Positions 13,301 to 25,800 of a DNA stretch of 64,000 nucleotides are shown here, in pieces. The stretch is from Hexactinellida sp. DTS-2022 (Eukaryota > Porifera > Hexactinellida), in contig JAPNXP010000005.1 of the NCBI GenBank assembly GCA_028753945.1, positions 1 through 64,000 of the forward strand, read 5' to 3'. Position numbers and translations under genes: made by a program. The number at the start of each line of letters is the position of its first letter. The first letter of the stretch is position 1. The notes under the pieces are model-generated. The model was not told the DNA's origin. It saw only the letters and a program-made list of their open reading frames with translations, and searched no databases.

Positions 13301-16300
13301 CCTGGATTGTTTATTGTCAAACAGTCACCTTCTTAATGTACTATTATAGCATTCTTAAAATCTATCTTTGGTTGGTTAAAAATTGGCTGGGAACGAAGGG
13401 AGTGATAGAATTATTCTTTTTTATTGTCTTTGATGGGGTATAGTGAAAGGACTGGCTATCTTTATGTGATGTTTGGGATGTCTGGTGAAAAGTAAATCTC
13501 TTTTTAAAGTGACCTGGATTGTTTATTGTCAAACAGTCACCTTCTTAATGTACTATTATAGCATTCTTAAAATCTATCTTTGGTTGGTTAAAAATTGGCT
13601 GGGAACGAAGGGAGTGATAGAATTATTCTTTTTTATTGTCTTTGATGGGGTATAGTGAAAGGACTGGCTATCTTTATGTGATGTTTGGGATGTCTGGTGA
13701 AAAGTAAATCTCTTTTTAAAGTGACCTGGATTGTTTATTGTCAAACAGTCACCTTCTTAATGTACTATTATAGCATTCTTAAAATCTATCTTTGGTTGGT
13801 TAAAAATTGGCTGGGAACGAAGGGAGTGATAGAATTATTCTTTTTTATTGTCTTTGATGGGGTATAGTGAAAGGACTGGCTATCTTTATGTGATGTTTGG
13901 GATGTCTGGTGAAAAGTAAATCTCTTTTTAAAGTGACCTGGATTGTTTATTGTCAAACAGTCACCTTCTTAATGTACTATTATAGCATTCTTAAAATCTA
14001 TCTTTGGTTGGTTAAAAATTGGCTGGGAACGAAGGGAGTGATAGAATTATTCTTTTTTATTGTCTTTGATGGGGTATAGTGAAAGGACTGGCTATCTTTA
14101 TGTGATGTTTGGGATGTCTGGTGAAAAGTAAATCTCTTTTTAAAGTGACCTGGATTGTTTATTGTCAAACAGTCACCTTCTTAATGTACTATTATAGCAT
14201 TCTTAAAATCTATCTTTGGTTGGTTAAAAATTGGCTGGGAACGAAGGGAGTGATAGAATTATTCTTTTTTATTGTCTTTGATGGGGTATAGTGAAAGGAC
14301 TGGCTATCTTTATGTGATGTTTGGGATGTCTGGTGAAAAGTAAATCTCTTTTTAAAGTGACCTGGATTGTTTATTGTCAAACAGTCACCTTCTTAATGTA
14401 CTATTATAGCATTCTTAAAATCTATCTTTGGTTGGTTAAAAATTGGCTGGGAACGAAGGGAGTGATAGAATTATTCTTTTTTATTGTCTTTGATGGGGTA
14501 TAGTGAAAGGACTGGCTATCTTTATGTGATGTTTGGGATGTCTGGTGAAAAGTAAATCTCTTTTTAAAGTGACCTGGATTGTTTATTGTCAAACAGTCAC
14601 CTTCTTAATGTACTATTATAGCATTCTTAAAATCTATCTTTGGTTGGTTAAAAATTGGCTGGGAACGAAGGGAGTGATAGAATTATTCTTTTTTATTGTC
14701 TTTGATGGGGTATAGTGAAAGGACTGGCTATCTTTATGTGATGTTTGGGATGTCTGGTGAAAAGTAAATCTCTTTTTAAAGTGACCTGGATTGTTTATTG
14801 TCAAACAGTCACCTTCTTAATGTACTATTATAGCATTCTTAAAATCTATCTTTGGTTGGTTAAAAATTGGCTGGGAACGAAGGGAGTGATAGAATTATTC
14901 TTTTTTATTGTCTTTGATGGGGTATAGTGAAAGGACTGGCTATCTTTATGTGATGTTTGGGATGTCTGGTGAAAAGTAAATCTCTTTTTAAAGTGACCTG
15001 GATTGTTTATTGTCAAACAGTCACCTTCTTAATGTACTATTATAGCATTCTTAAAATCTATCTTTGGTTGGTTAAAAATTGGCTGGGAACGAAGGGAGTG
15101 ATAGAATTATTCTTTTTTATTGTCTTTGATGGGGTATAGTGAAAGGACTGGCTATCTTTATGTGATGTTTGGGATGTCTGGTGAAAAGTAAATCTCTTTT
15201 TAAAGTGACCTGGATTGTTTATTGTCAAACAGTCACCTTCTTAATGTACTATTATAGCATTCTTAAAATCTATCTTTGGTTGGTTAAAAATTGGCTGGGA
15301 ACGAAGGGAGTGATAGAATTATTCTTTTTTATTGTCTTTGATGGGGTATAGTGAAAGGACTGGCTATCTTTATGTGATGTTTGGGATGTCTGGTGAAAAG
15401 TAAATCTCTTTTTAAAGTGACCTGGATTGTTTATTGTCAAACAGTCACCTTCTTAATGTACTATTATAGCATTCTTAAAATCTATCTTTGGTTGGTTAAA
15501 AATTGGCTGGGAACGAAGGGAGTGATAGAATTATTCTTTTTTATTGTCTTTGATGGGGTATAGTGAAAGGACTGGCTATCTTTATGTGATGTTTGGGATG
15601 TCTGGTGAAAAGTAAATCTCTTTTTAAAGTGACCTGGATTGTTTATTGTCAAACAGTCACCTTCTTAATGTACTATTATAGCATTCTTAAAATCTATCTT
15701 TGGTTGGTTAAAAATTGGCTGGGAACGAAGGGAGTGATAGAATTATTCTTTTTTATTGTCTTTGATGGGGTATAGTGAAAGGACTGGCTATCTTTATGTG
15801 ATGTTTGGGATGTCTGGTGAAAAGTAAATCTCTTTTTAAAGTGACCTGGATTGTTTATTGTCAAACAGTCACCTTCTTAATGTACTATTATAGCATTCTT
15901 AAAATCTATCTTTGGTTGGTTAAAAATTGGCTGGGAACGAAGGGAGTGATAGAATTATTCTTTTTTATTGTCTTTGATGGGGTATAGTGAAAGGACTGGC
16001 TATCTTTATGTGATGTTTGGGATGTCTGGTGAAAAGTAAATCTCTTTTTAAAGTGACCTGGATTGTTTATTGTCAAACAGTCACCTTCTTAATGTACTAT
16101 TATAGCATTCTTAAAATCTATCTTTGGTTGGTTAAAAATTGGCTGGGAACGAAGGGAGTGATAGAATTATTCTTTTTTATTGTCTTTGATGGGGTATAGT
16201 GAAAGGACTGGCTATCTTTATGTGATGTTTGGGATGTCTGGTGAAAAGTAAATCTCTTTTTAAAGTGACCTGGATTGTTTATTGTCAAACAGTCACCTTC

Positions 16301-16653
16301 TTAATGTACTATTATAGCATTCTTAAAATCTATCTTTGGTTGGTTAAAAATTGGCTGGGAACGAAGGGAGTGATAGAATTATTCTTTTTTATTGTCTTTG
16401 ATGGGGTATAGTGAAAGGACTGGCTATCTTTATGTGATGTTTGGGATGTCTGGTGAAAAGTAAATCTCTTTTTAAAGTGACCTGGATTGTTTATTGTCAA
16501 ACAGTCACCTTCTTAATGTACTATTATAGCATTCTTAAAATCTATCTTTGGTTGGTTAAAAATTGGCTGGGAACGAAGGGAGTGATAGAATTATTCTTTT
16601 TTATTGTCTTTGATGGGGTATAGTGAAAGGACTGGCTATCTTTATGTGATGTT

Positions 16654-17502
16654 TGGGATGTCTGGTGAAAAGTAAATCTCTTTTTAAAGTGACCTGGATT
16701 GTTTATTGTCAAACAGTCACCTTCTTAATGTACTATTATAGCATTCTTAAAATCTATCTTTGGTTGGTTAAAAATTGGCTGGGAACGATTGGGAGTGATA
16801 GAATTATTCTTTTTTATTGTCTTTGATGGGGTATAGTGAAAGGACTGGCTATCTTTATGTGATGTTTGGGATGTCTGGTGAAAAGTAAATCTCTTTTTAA
16901 AGTGACCTGGATTGTTTATTGTCAAACAGTCACCTTCTTAATGTACTATTATAGCATTCTTAAAATCTATCTTTGGTTGGTTAAAAATTGGCTGGGAACG
17001 AAGGGAGTGATAGAATTATTCTTTTTTATTGTCTTTGATGGGGTATAGTGAAAGGACTGGCTATCTTTATGTGATGTTTGGGATGTCTGGTGAAAAGTAA
17101 ATCTCTTTTTAAAGTGACCTGGATTGTTTATTGTCAAACAGTCACCTTCTTAATGTACTATTATAGCATTCTTAAAATCTATCTTTGGTTGGTTAAAAAT
17201 TGGCTGGGAACGAAGGGAGTGATAGAATTATTCTTTTTTATTGTCTTTGATGGGGTATAGTGAAAGGACTGGCTATCTTTATGTGATGTTTGGGATGTCT
17301 GGTGAAAAGTAAATCTCTTTTTAAAGTGACCTGGATTGTTTATTGTCAAACAGTCACCTTCTTAATGTACTATTATAGCATTCTTAAAATCTATCTTTGG
17401 TTGGTTAAAAATTGGCTGGGAACGATTGGGAGTGATAGAATTATTCTTTTTTATTGTCTTTGATGGGGTATAGTGAAAGGACTGGCTATCTTTATGTGAT
17501 GT
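16654..17502. repeat. Satellite A sub-block with duplicated A-to-TT variant
   Basis: Two copies carry the same unusual change, with CGATTGGG replacing CGAAGGG at about 16787-16793 and 17424-17430. The two sites lie 637 bp apart, which is three repeat units plus the extra base. The copies between them are standard. The simplest reading is one mutation followed by duplication of a three-unit block by unequal exchange. It is the only visible higher-order structure in satellite A. Confidence 0.85.
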
Positions 17503-18794
17503 TTGGGATGTCTGGTGAAAAGTAAATCTCTTTTTAAAGTGACCTGGATTGTTTATTGTCAAACAGTCACCTTCTTAATGTACTATTATAGCATTCTTAA
17601 AATCTATCTTTGGTTGGTTAAAAATTGGCTGGGAACGAAGGGAGTGATAGAATTATTCTTTTTTATTGTCTTTGATGGGGTATAGTGAAAGGACTGGCTA
17701 TCTTTATGTGATGTTTGGGATGTCTGGTGAAAAGTAAATCTCTTTTTAAAGTGACCTGGATTGTTTATTGTCAAACAGTCACCTTCTTAATGTACTATTA
17801 TAGCATTCTTAAAATCTATCTTTGGTTGGTTAAAAATTGGCTGGGAACGAAGGGAGTGATAGAATTATTCTTTTTTATTGTCTTTGATGGGGTATAGTGA
17901 AAGGACTGGCTATCTTTATGTGATGTTTGGGATGTCTGGTGAAAAGTAAATCTCTTTTTAAAGTGACCTGGATTGTTTATTGTCAAACAGTCACCTTCTT
18001 AATGTACTATTATAGCATTCTTAAAATCTATCTTTGGTTGGTTAAAAATTGGCTGGGAACGAAGGGAGTGATAGAATTATTCTTTTTTATTGTCTTTGAT
18101 GGGGTATAGTGAAAGGACTGGCTATCTTTATGTGATGTTTGGGATGTCTGGTGAAAAGTAAATCTCTTTTTAAAGTGACCTGGATTGTTTATTGTCAAAC
18201 AGTCACCTTCTTAATGTACTATTATAGCATTCTTAAAATCTATCTTTGGTTGGTTAAAAATTGGCTGGGAACGAAGGGAGTGATAGAATTATTCTTTTTT
18301 ATTGTCTTTGATGGGGTATAGTGAAAGGACTGGCTATCTTTATGTGATGTTTGGGATGTCTGGTGAAAAGTAAATCTCTTTTTAAAGTGACCTGGATTGT
18401 TTATTGTCAAACAGTCACCTTCTTAATGTACTATTATAGCATTCTTAAAATCTATCTTTGGTTGGTTAAAAATTGGCTGGGAACGAAGGGAGTGATAGAA
18501 TTATTCTTTTTTATTGTCTTTGATGGGGTATAGTGAAAGGACTGGCTATCTTTATGTGATGTTTGGGATGTCTGGTGAAAAGTAAATCTCTTTTTAAAGT
18601 GACCTGGATTGTTTATTGTCAAACAGTCACCTTCTTAATGTACTATTATAGCATTCTTAAAATCTATCTTTGGGTGGTTAAAAATTGGCTGGGAACGAAG
18701 GGAGTGATAGAATTATTCTTTTTTATTGTCTTTGATGGGGTATAGTGAAAGGACTGGCTATCTTTATGTGATGTTTGGGATGTCTGGTGAAAAG

Positions 18795-19060
18795 TTGTGG
18801 AATGTTCTAGATATTGAAAGTATGAATGTTTCATTATGTTATCTGTGGATATAATGAGTTTCGAATCCCAACGAAGGTCTAATGTATATAATGTGCTATA
18901 TATTGTACGCAAAATGCGTACAATGTTATAAAGTGGATTTATAAATAGCGATTACTAACCAGGTTCTCCATCTTATAATTTCCTAGATATTAGAAGGATA
19001 AATGCTTTCAATAGATTGCAGGGGTTATAATGAATTTTCAATCCCTACGAAGGTCTACTG
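18795..19060. repeat. Divergent left-edge monomers of satellite B
   Basis: The first B monomer begins mid-unit, directly after the satellite A sequence GGTGAAAAG. It differs from the internal consensus at several positions: TTGTGGAATGTTC for TTGTAGAATGTCC, GAGTTTCG for GAATTTCG near 18858, and GGTCTAATGTATATAA. The following monomers also carry private changes. Higher divergence at an array edge is expected where unequal exchange no longer homogenises copies. Confidence 0.8.
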
Positions 19061-21150
19061 TATATAATGTGCTATATATTGTACGCAAATTGCGTACAAT
19101 ATTATAAAGTGCATATACAAATAGCGGACACTAATGACGTTTTCCATTGTAAAATGTCCTAGAAATAGAAAGGCTAAATGCTTTCAATATATTGCTGGGG
19201 ATATAATGAATTTTGAATCCCAACAAAGGTCTGCTGTGAGTAATGTGCTATATATTGTACGCAAAATGCGTACAATGTTATAAAGTTGATATATAAATAG
19301 CGAATACTAACGAGCTTCTCCATTGTAGAATGTCCTAGATATAGAAAGTATTAATGTTTCATTATGTTATCTGTGGATATAATGAATTTCGAATCCCAAC
19401 GAAGGTCTGCTGTGAGTAATGTGCTATATATTGTACGCAAAATGCGTACAATGTTATATAGTGGATATATATTTTTCGAATACTAACCAGGTTCTCCATC
19501 TTATAATTTCCTAGATATTAGAAGGATAAATGCTTTCAATATATTGCAGGGGTTATAATGAATTTTCAATCCCTACGAAGGTCTACTGTATATAATGTGC
19601 TATATATTGTACGCAAATTGCGTACAATATTATAAAGTGCATATAAAAATAGCGAACACTAACGACGTTTTCCATTGTAGAATGTCCTAGAAATAGAAAG
19701 GCTAAATGCTTTCAATATATTGCTGGGGATATAATGAATTTTGAATCCCAACAAAGGTCTGCTGTGAGTAATGTGCTATATATTGTACGCAAAATGCGTA
19801 CAATGTTATAAAGTTGATATATAAATAGCGAATACTAACGAGCTTCTCCATTGTAGAATGTCCTAGATATAGAAAGTATTAATGTTTCATTATGTTATCT
19901 GTGGATAAAATGAATTTCGAATCCCAACGAAGGTCTGCTGTGAGTAATGTGCTATATATTGTACGCAAAATGCGTACAATGTTATATAGTGGATATATAT
20001 TTTTCGAATACTAACCAGGTTCTCCATCTTATAATTTCCTAGATATTAGAAGGATAAATGCTTTCAATATATTGCAGGGGTTATAATGAATTTTCAATCC
20101 CTACGAAGGTCTACTGTATATAATGTGCTATATATTGTACGCAAATTGCGTACAATATTATAAAGTGCATATAAAAATAGCGAACACTAACGACGTTTTC
20201 CATTGTAGAATGTCCTAGAAATAGAAAGGCTAAATGCTTTCAATATATTGCTGGGGATATAATGAATTTTGAATCCCAACAAAGGTCTGCTGTGAGTAAT
20301 GTGCTATATATTGTACGCAAAATGCGTACAATGTTATAAAGTTGATATATAAATAGCGAATACTAACGAGCTTCTCCATTGTAGAATGTCCTAGATATAG
20401 AAAGTATTAATGTTTCATTATGTTATCTGTGGATATAATGAATTTCGAATCCCAACGAAGGTCTGCTGTGAGTAATGTGCTATATATTGTACGCAAAATG
20501 CGTACAATGTTATATAGTGGATATATATTTTTCGAATACTAACCAGGTTCTCCATCTTATAATTTCCTAGATATTAGAAGGATAAATGCTTTCAATATAT
20601 TGCAGGGGTTATAATGAATTTTCAATCCCTACGAAGGTCTACTGTATATAATGTGCTATATATTGTACGCAAATTGCGTACAATATTATAAAGTGCATAT
20701 AAAAATAGCGAACACTAACGACGTTTTCCATTGTAGAATGTCCTAGAAATAGAAAGGCTAAATGCTTTCAATATATTGCTGGGGATATAATGAATTTTGA
20801 ATCCCAACAAAGGTCTGCTGTGAGTAATGTGCTATATATTGTACGCAAAATGCGTACAATGTTATAAAGTTGATATATAAATAGCGAATACTAACGAGCT
20901 TCTCCATTGTAGAATGTCCTAGATATAGAAAGTATGAATGTTTCATTATGTTATCTGTGGATATAATGAATTTCGAATCCCAACGAAGGTCTGCTGTGAG
21001 TAATGTGCTATATATTGTACGCAAAATGCGTACAATGTTATATAGTGGATATATATTTTTCGAATACTACCCAGGTTCTCCATCTTATAATTTCCTAGAT
21101 ATTAGAAGGATAAATGCTTTCAATATATTGCAGGGGTTATAATGAATTTT
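18900..21150. repeat. Satellite B zone made only of A-B-C trimers (528-bp units)
   Basis: From the left edge to about 21.1 kb the monomers follow a strict A-B-C order with a 528-bp period; class A segments recur near 19321, 19849, 20377 and 20905. No D or E monomer occurs here. The first D monomer with a broken palindrome appears at about 21210-21386. The zone may represent the older, simpler organisation before D/E monomers were added. Confidence 0.75.
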
Positions 21151-22866
21151 CAATCCCTACGAAGGTCTACTGTATATAATGTGCTATATATTGTACGCAA
21201 ATTGCGTACAATGTTATAAAGTGGATATATAAATATCGAATACTAACCAGGTTATCCATTGTAGAATGTCCTAGATATAGAATGTAAGAATGTTTCATTA
21301 TGTTATCTGTGGATATAATGAATTTCGAATCCCAACGAAGGTCTTCTGTATATAATGTGATATATATTGTACTCAAATTGCGTACAATGTTATAAAGTGG
21401 ATATATAAATATCGAATACTAACCAGGTTATCCATTGTAGAATGTCCTAGATATAGAAAGTATGAATGTTTCATTTTCTTATCTGTGGATATAATGAATT
21501 TCGAATCCCAACGAAGGTCTGCTGTGAGTAATGTGCTATATATTGTACGCAAAATGCGTACAATGTTATATAGTGGATATATATTTTTCGAATACTAACC
21601 AGGTTCTCCATCTTATAATTTCCTAGATATTAGAAGGATAAATGCTTTCAATATATTGCAGGGGTTATAATGAATTTTCAATCCCTACGAAGGTCTACTG
21701 TATATAATGTGCTATATATTGTACGCAAATTGCGTACAATATTATAAAGTGCATATTAAAATAGCGAACACTAACGACGTTTTCCATTGTAGAATGTCCT
21801 AGAAATAGAAAGGCTAAATGCTTTCAATATATTGCTGGGGATATAATGAATTTTGAATCCCAACAAAGGTCTGCTGTGAGTAATGTGCTATATATTGTAC
21901 GCAAAATGCGTACAATGTTATAAAGTTGATATATAAATAGCGAATACTAACGAGCTTCTCCATTGTAGAATGTCCTAGATATAGAAAGTATGAATGTTTC
22001 ATTATGTTATCTGTGGATATAATGAATTTCGAATCCCAACGAAGGTCTGCTGAGAGTAATGTGCTATATATTGTACGCAAAATGCGTACAATGTTATATA
22101 GTGGATATATATTTTTCGAATACTACCCAGGTTCTCCATCTTATAATTTCCTAGATATTAGAAGGATAAATGCTTTCAATATATTGCAGGGGGTATAATG
22201 AATTTTCAATCCCTACGAAGGTCTACTGTATATAATGTGCTATATATTGTACGCAAATTGCGTACAATGTTATAAAGTGGATATATAAATATCGAATACT
22301 AACCAGGTTATCCATTGTAGAATGTCCTAGATATAGAATGTAAGAATGTTTCATTATGTTATCTGTGGATATAATGAATTTCGAATCCCAACGAAGGTCT
22401 TCTGTATATAATGTGATATATATTGTACTCAAATTGCGTACAATGTTATAAAGTGGATATATAAATATCGAATACTAACCAGGTTATCCATTGTAGAATG
22501 TCCTAGATATAGAAAGTATTTATGTTTCATTATGTTATCTGTGGATATAATGAATTTCGAATCCCAACGAAGGTCTGCTGTGAGTAATGTGCTATATATT
22601 GTACGCAAAATGCGTACAATGTTATATAGTGGATATATATTTTTCGAATACTAACCAGGTTCTCCATCTTATAATTTCCTAGATATTAGAAGGATAAATG
22701 CTTTCAATATATTGCAGGGGTTATAATGAATTTTCAATCCCTACGAAGGTCTACTGTATATAATGTGCTATATATTGTACGCAAATTGCGTACAATATTA
22801 TAAAGTGCATATAAAAATAGCGGACACTAACGACGTTTTCCATTGTAGAATGTCCTAGAAATAGAA
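20758..22866. repeat. Example of the 1056-bp hexamer A-B-D-E-B-C in satellite B
   Basis: Corresponding C-to-A segments start at 20758 and 21814, exactly 1056 bp (six monomers) apart. Between them the order is A, B, D, E, B, C. The same spacing recurs in several places, for example 26389 to 27445 to 28501 to 29557. The hexamer equals a trimer with a D-E-B block inserted after B, which is easily produced by unequal exchange between B monomers. Confidence 0.75.
21363..21388. repeat. Representative broken palindrome of a class D monomer
   Basis: In class D the left arm reads ATTGTACTCA where other monomers have ATTGTACGCA, while the right arm TTGCGTACAAT is unchanged. One G-to-T change therefore breaks the dyad. 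The same change recurs in at least 26 D monomers across the array, for example near 22422, 24534, 28998, 40734, 50414 and 59565. It also appears in two B-type monomers at 34041 and 38089. The change is fixed in the class, not scattered noise. Confidence 0.85.
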
Positions 22867-25800
22867 AGGCTAAATGCTTTCAATATATTGCTGGGGATAT
22901 AATGAATTTTGAATCCCAACAAAGGTCTGCTGTGAGTAATGTGCTATATATTGTACGCAAAATGCGTACAATGTTATAAAGTTGATATATAAATAGCGAA
23001 TACTAACGAGCTTCTCCATTGTAGAATGTCCTAGATATAGAAAGTATTAATGTTTCATTATGTTATCTGTGGATATAATGAATTTCGAATCCCAACGAAG
23101 GTCTGCTGTGAGTAATGTGCTATATATTGTACGCAAAATGCGTACAATGTTATATAGTGGATATATATTTTTCGAATACTAACCAGGTTCTCCATCTTAT
23201 AATTTCCTAGATATTAGAAGGATAAATGCTTTCAATATATTGCAGGGGGTATAATGAATTTTCAATCCCTACGAAGGTCTACTGTATATAATGTGCTATA
23301 TATTGTACGCAAATTGCGTACAATATTATAAAGTGCATATAAAAATAGCGAACACTAACGACGTTTTCCATTGTAGAATGTCCTAGAAATAGAAAGGCTA
23401 AATGCTTTCAATATATTGCTGGGGATATAATGAATTTTGAATCCCAACAAAGGTCTGCTGTGAGTAATGTGCTATATATTGTACGCAAAATGCGTACAAT
23501 GTTATAAAGTTGATATATAAATAGCGAATACTAACGAGCTTCTCCATTGTAGAATGTCCTAGATATAGAAAGTATTAATGTTTCATTATGTTATCTGTGG
23601 ATATAATGAATTTCGAATCCCAACGAAGGTCTGCTGTGAGTAATGTGCTATATATTGTACGCAAAATGCGTACAATGTTATATAGTGGATATATATTTTT
23701 CGAATACTAACCAGGTTCTCCATCTTATAATTTCCTAGATATTAGAAGGATAAATGCTTTCAATATATTGCAGGGGTTATAATGAATTTTCAATCCCTAC
23801 GAAGGTCTACTGTATATAATGTGCTATATATTGTACGCAAATTGCGTACAATATTATAAAGTGCATATAAAAATAGCGAACACTAACGACGTTTTCCATT
23901 GTAGAATGTCTAGAAATAGAAAGGCTAAATGCTTTCAATATATTGCTGGGGATATAATGAATTTTGAATCCCAACAAAGGTCTGCTGTGAGTAATGTGCT
24001 ATATATTGTACGCAAAATGCGTACAATGTTATAAAGTTGATATATAAATAGCGAATACTAACGAGCTTCTCCATTGTAGAATGTCCTAGATATAGAAAGT
24101 ATGAATGTTTCATTATGTTATCTGTGGATATAATGAATTTCGAATCCCAACGAAGGTCTGCTGTGAGTAATGTGCTATATATTGTACGCAAAATGCGTAC
24201 AATGTTATATAGTGGATATATATTTTTCGAATACTACCCAGGTTCTCCATCTTATAATTTCCTAGATATTAGAAGGATAAATGCTTTCAATATATTGCAG
24301 GGGTTATAATGAATTTTCAATCCCTACGAAGGTCTACTGTATATAATGTGCTATATATTGTACGCAAATTGCGTACAATGTTATAAAGTGGATATATAAA
24401 TATCGAATACTAACCAGGTTATCCATTGTAGAATGTCCTAGATATAGAATGTAAGAATGTTTCATTATGTTATCTGTGGATATAATGAATTTCGAATCCC
24501 AACGAAGGTCTTCTGTATATAATGTGATATATATTGTACTCAAATTGCGTACAATGTTATAAAGTGGATATATAAATATCGAATACTAACCAGGTTATCC
24601 ATTGTAGAATGTCCTAGATATAGAAAGTATGAATGTTTCATTATGTTATCTATGGATATAATGAATTTCGAATCCCAACGAAGGTCTGCTGTGAGTAATG
24701 TGCTATATATTGTACGCAAAATGCGTACAATGTTATATAGTGGATATATATTTTTCGAATACTAACCAGGTTCTCCATCTTATAATTTCCTAGATATTAG
24801 AAGGATAAATGCTTTCAATATATTGCAAGGGTTATAATGAATTTTCAATCCCTACGAAGGTCTACTGTATATAATGTGCTATATATTGTACGCAAATTGC
24901 GTACAATATTATAAAGTGGATATATAAATATCGAATACTAACCAGGTTATCCATTGTAGAATGTCCTAGATATAGAAAGTATTAATGCTTCATTATGTTA
25001 TCTGTGGATATAATGAATTTCGAATCCCAACGAAGGTCTGCTGTGAGTAATGTGCTATATATTGTACGCAAAATGCGTACAATGTTATATAGTGGATATA
25101 TATTTTTCGAATACTAACCAGGTTCTCCATCTTATAATTTCCTAGATATTAGAAGGATAAATGCTTTCAATATATTGCAGGGGTTATAATGAATTTTCAA
25201 TCCCTACGAAGGTCTACTGTATATAATGTGCTATATATTGTACGCAAATTGCGTACAATATTATAAAGTGCATATAAAAATAGCGGACACTAACGACGTT
25301 TTCCATTGTAGAATGTCCTAGAAATAGAAAGGCTAAATGCTTTCAATATATTGCTGGGGATATAATGAATTTTGAATCCCAACAAAGGTCTGCTGTGAGT
25401 AATGTGCTATATATTGTACGCAAAATGCGTACAATGTTATAAAGTTGATATATAAATAGCGAATACTAACGAGCTTCTCCATTGTAGAATGTCCTAGATA
25501 TAGAAAGTATGAATGTTTCATTATGTTATCTGTGGATATAATGAATTTCGAATCCCAACGAAGGTCTGCTGTGAGTAATGTGCTATATATTGTACGCAAA
25601 ATGCGTACAATGTTATATAGTGGATATATATTTTTCGAATACTAACCAGGTTCTCCATCTTATAATTTCCTAGATATTAGAAGGATAAATGCTTTCAATA
25701 TATTGCAAGGGTTATAATGAATTTTCAATCCCTACGAAGGTCTACTGTATATAATGTGCTATATATTGTACGCAAATTGCGTACAATATTATAAAGTGCA

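Larger units (their letters stand above)
1..18794. repeat. Satellite A: 212-bp tandem array, about 88.6 copies
   Basis: An uninterrupted head-to-tail array of a 212-bp AT-rich monomer starts before the window and stops abruptly at 18794. Copies are essentially identical over nearly 19 kb. The variants I could see are one extra A near 7188, a copy-length change (A to TT) at 16789-16790 and again at 17426-17427, and a T-to-G change at 18674 in the last full copy. Each monomer holds a weak dyad: GTGAC and GTCAC arms about 23 bp apart, with GTTT/AAAC nested inside. No gene, transposon or spacer interrupts the array. Such uniformity is known for young or actively homogenised satellites; collapse or over-extension during assembly is the alternative. 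A 60-codon frame recurs in most copies but begins at TTG and is not considered coding. I see no sequence relation to satellite B. Confidence 0.98.

Noticed and set aside
116..16623. Recurrent 60-codon reading frame in each 212-bp copy of satellite A
   Set aside because: It starts at TTG, has no further gene signals, is broken by single-base indels in some copies, and simply repeats because the DNA repeats.
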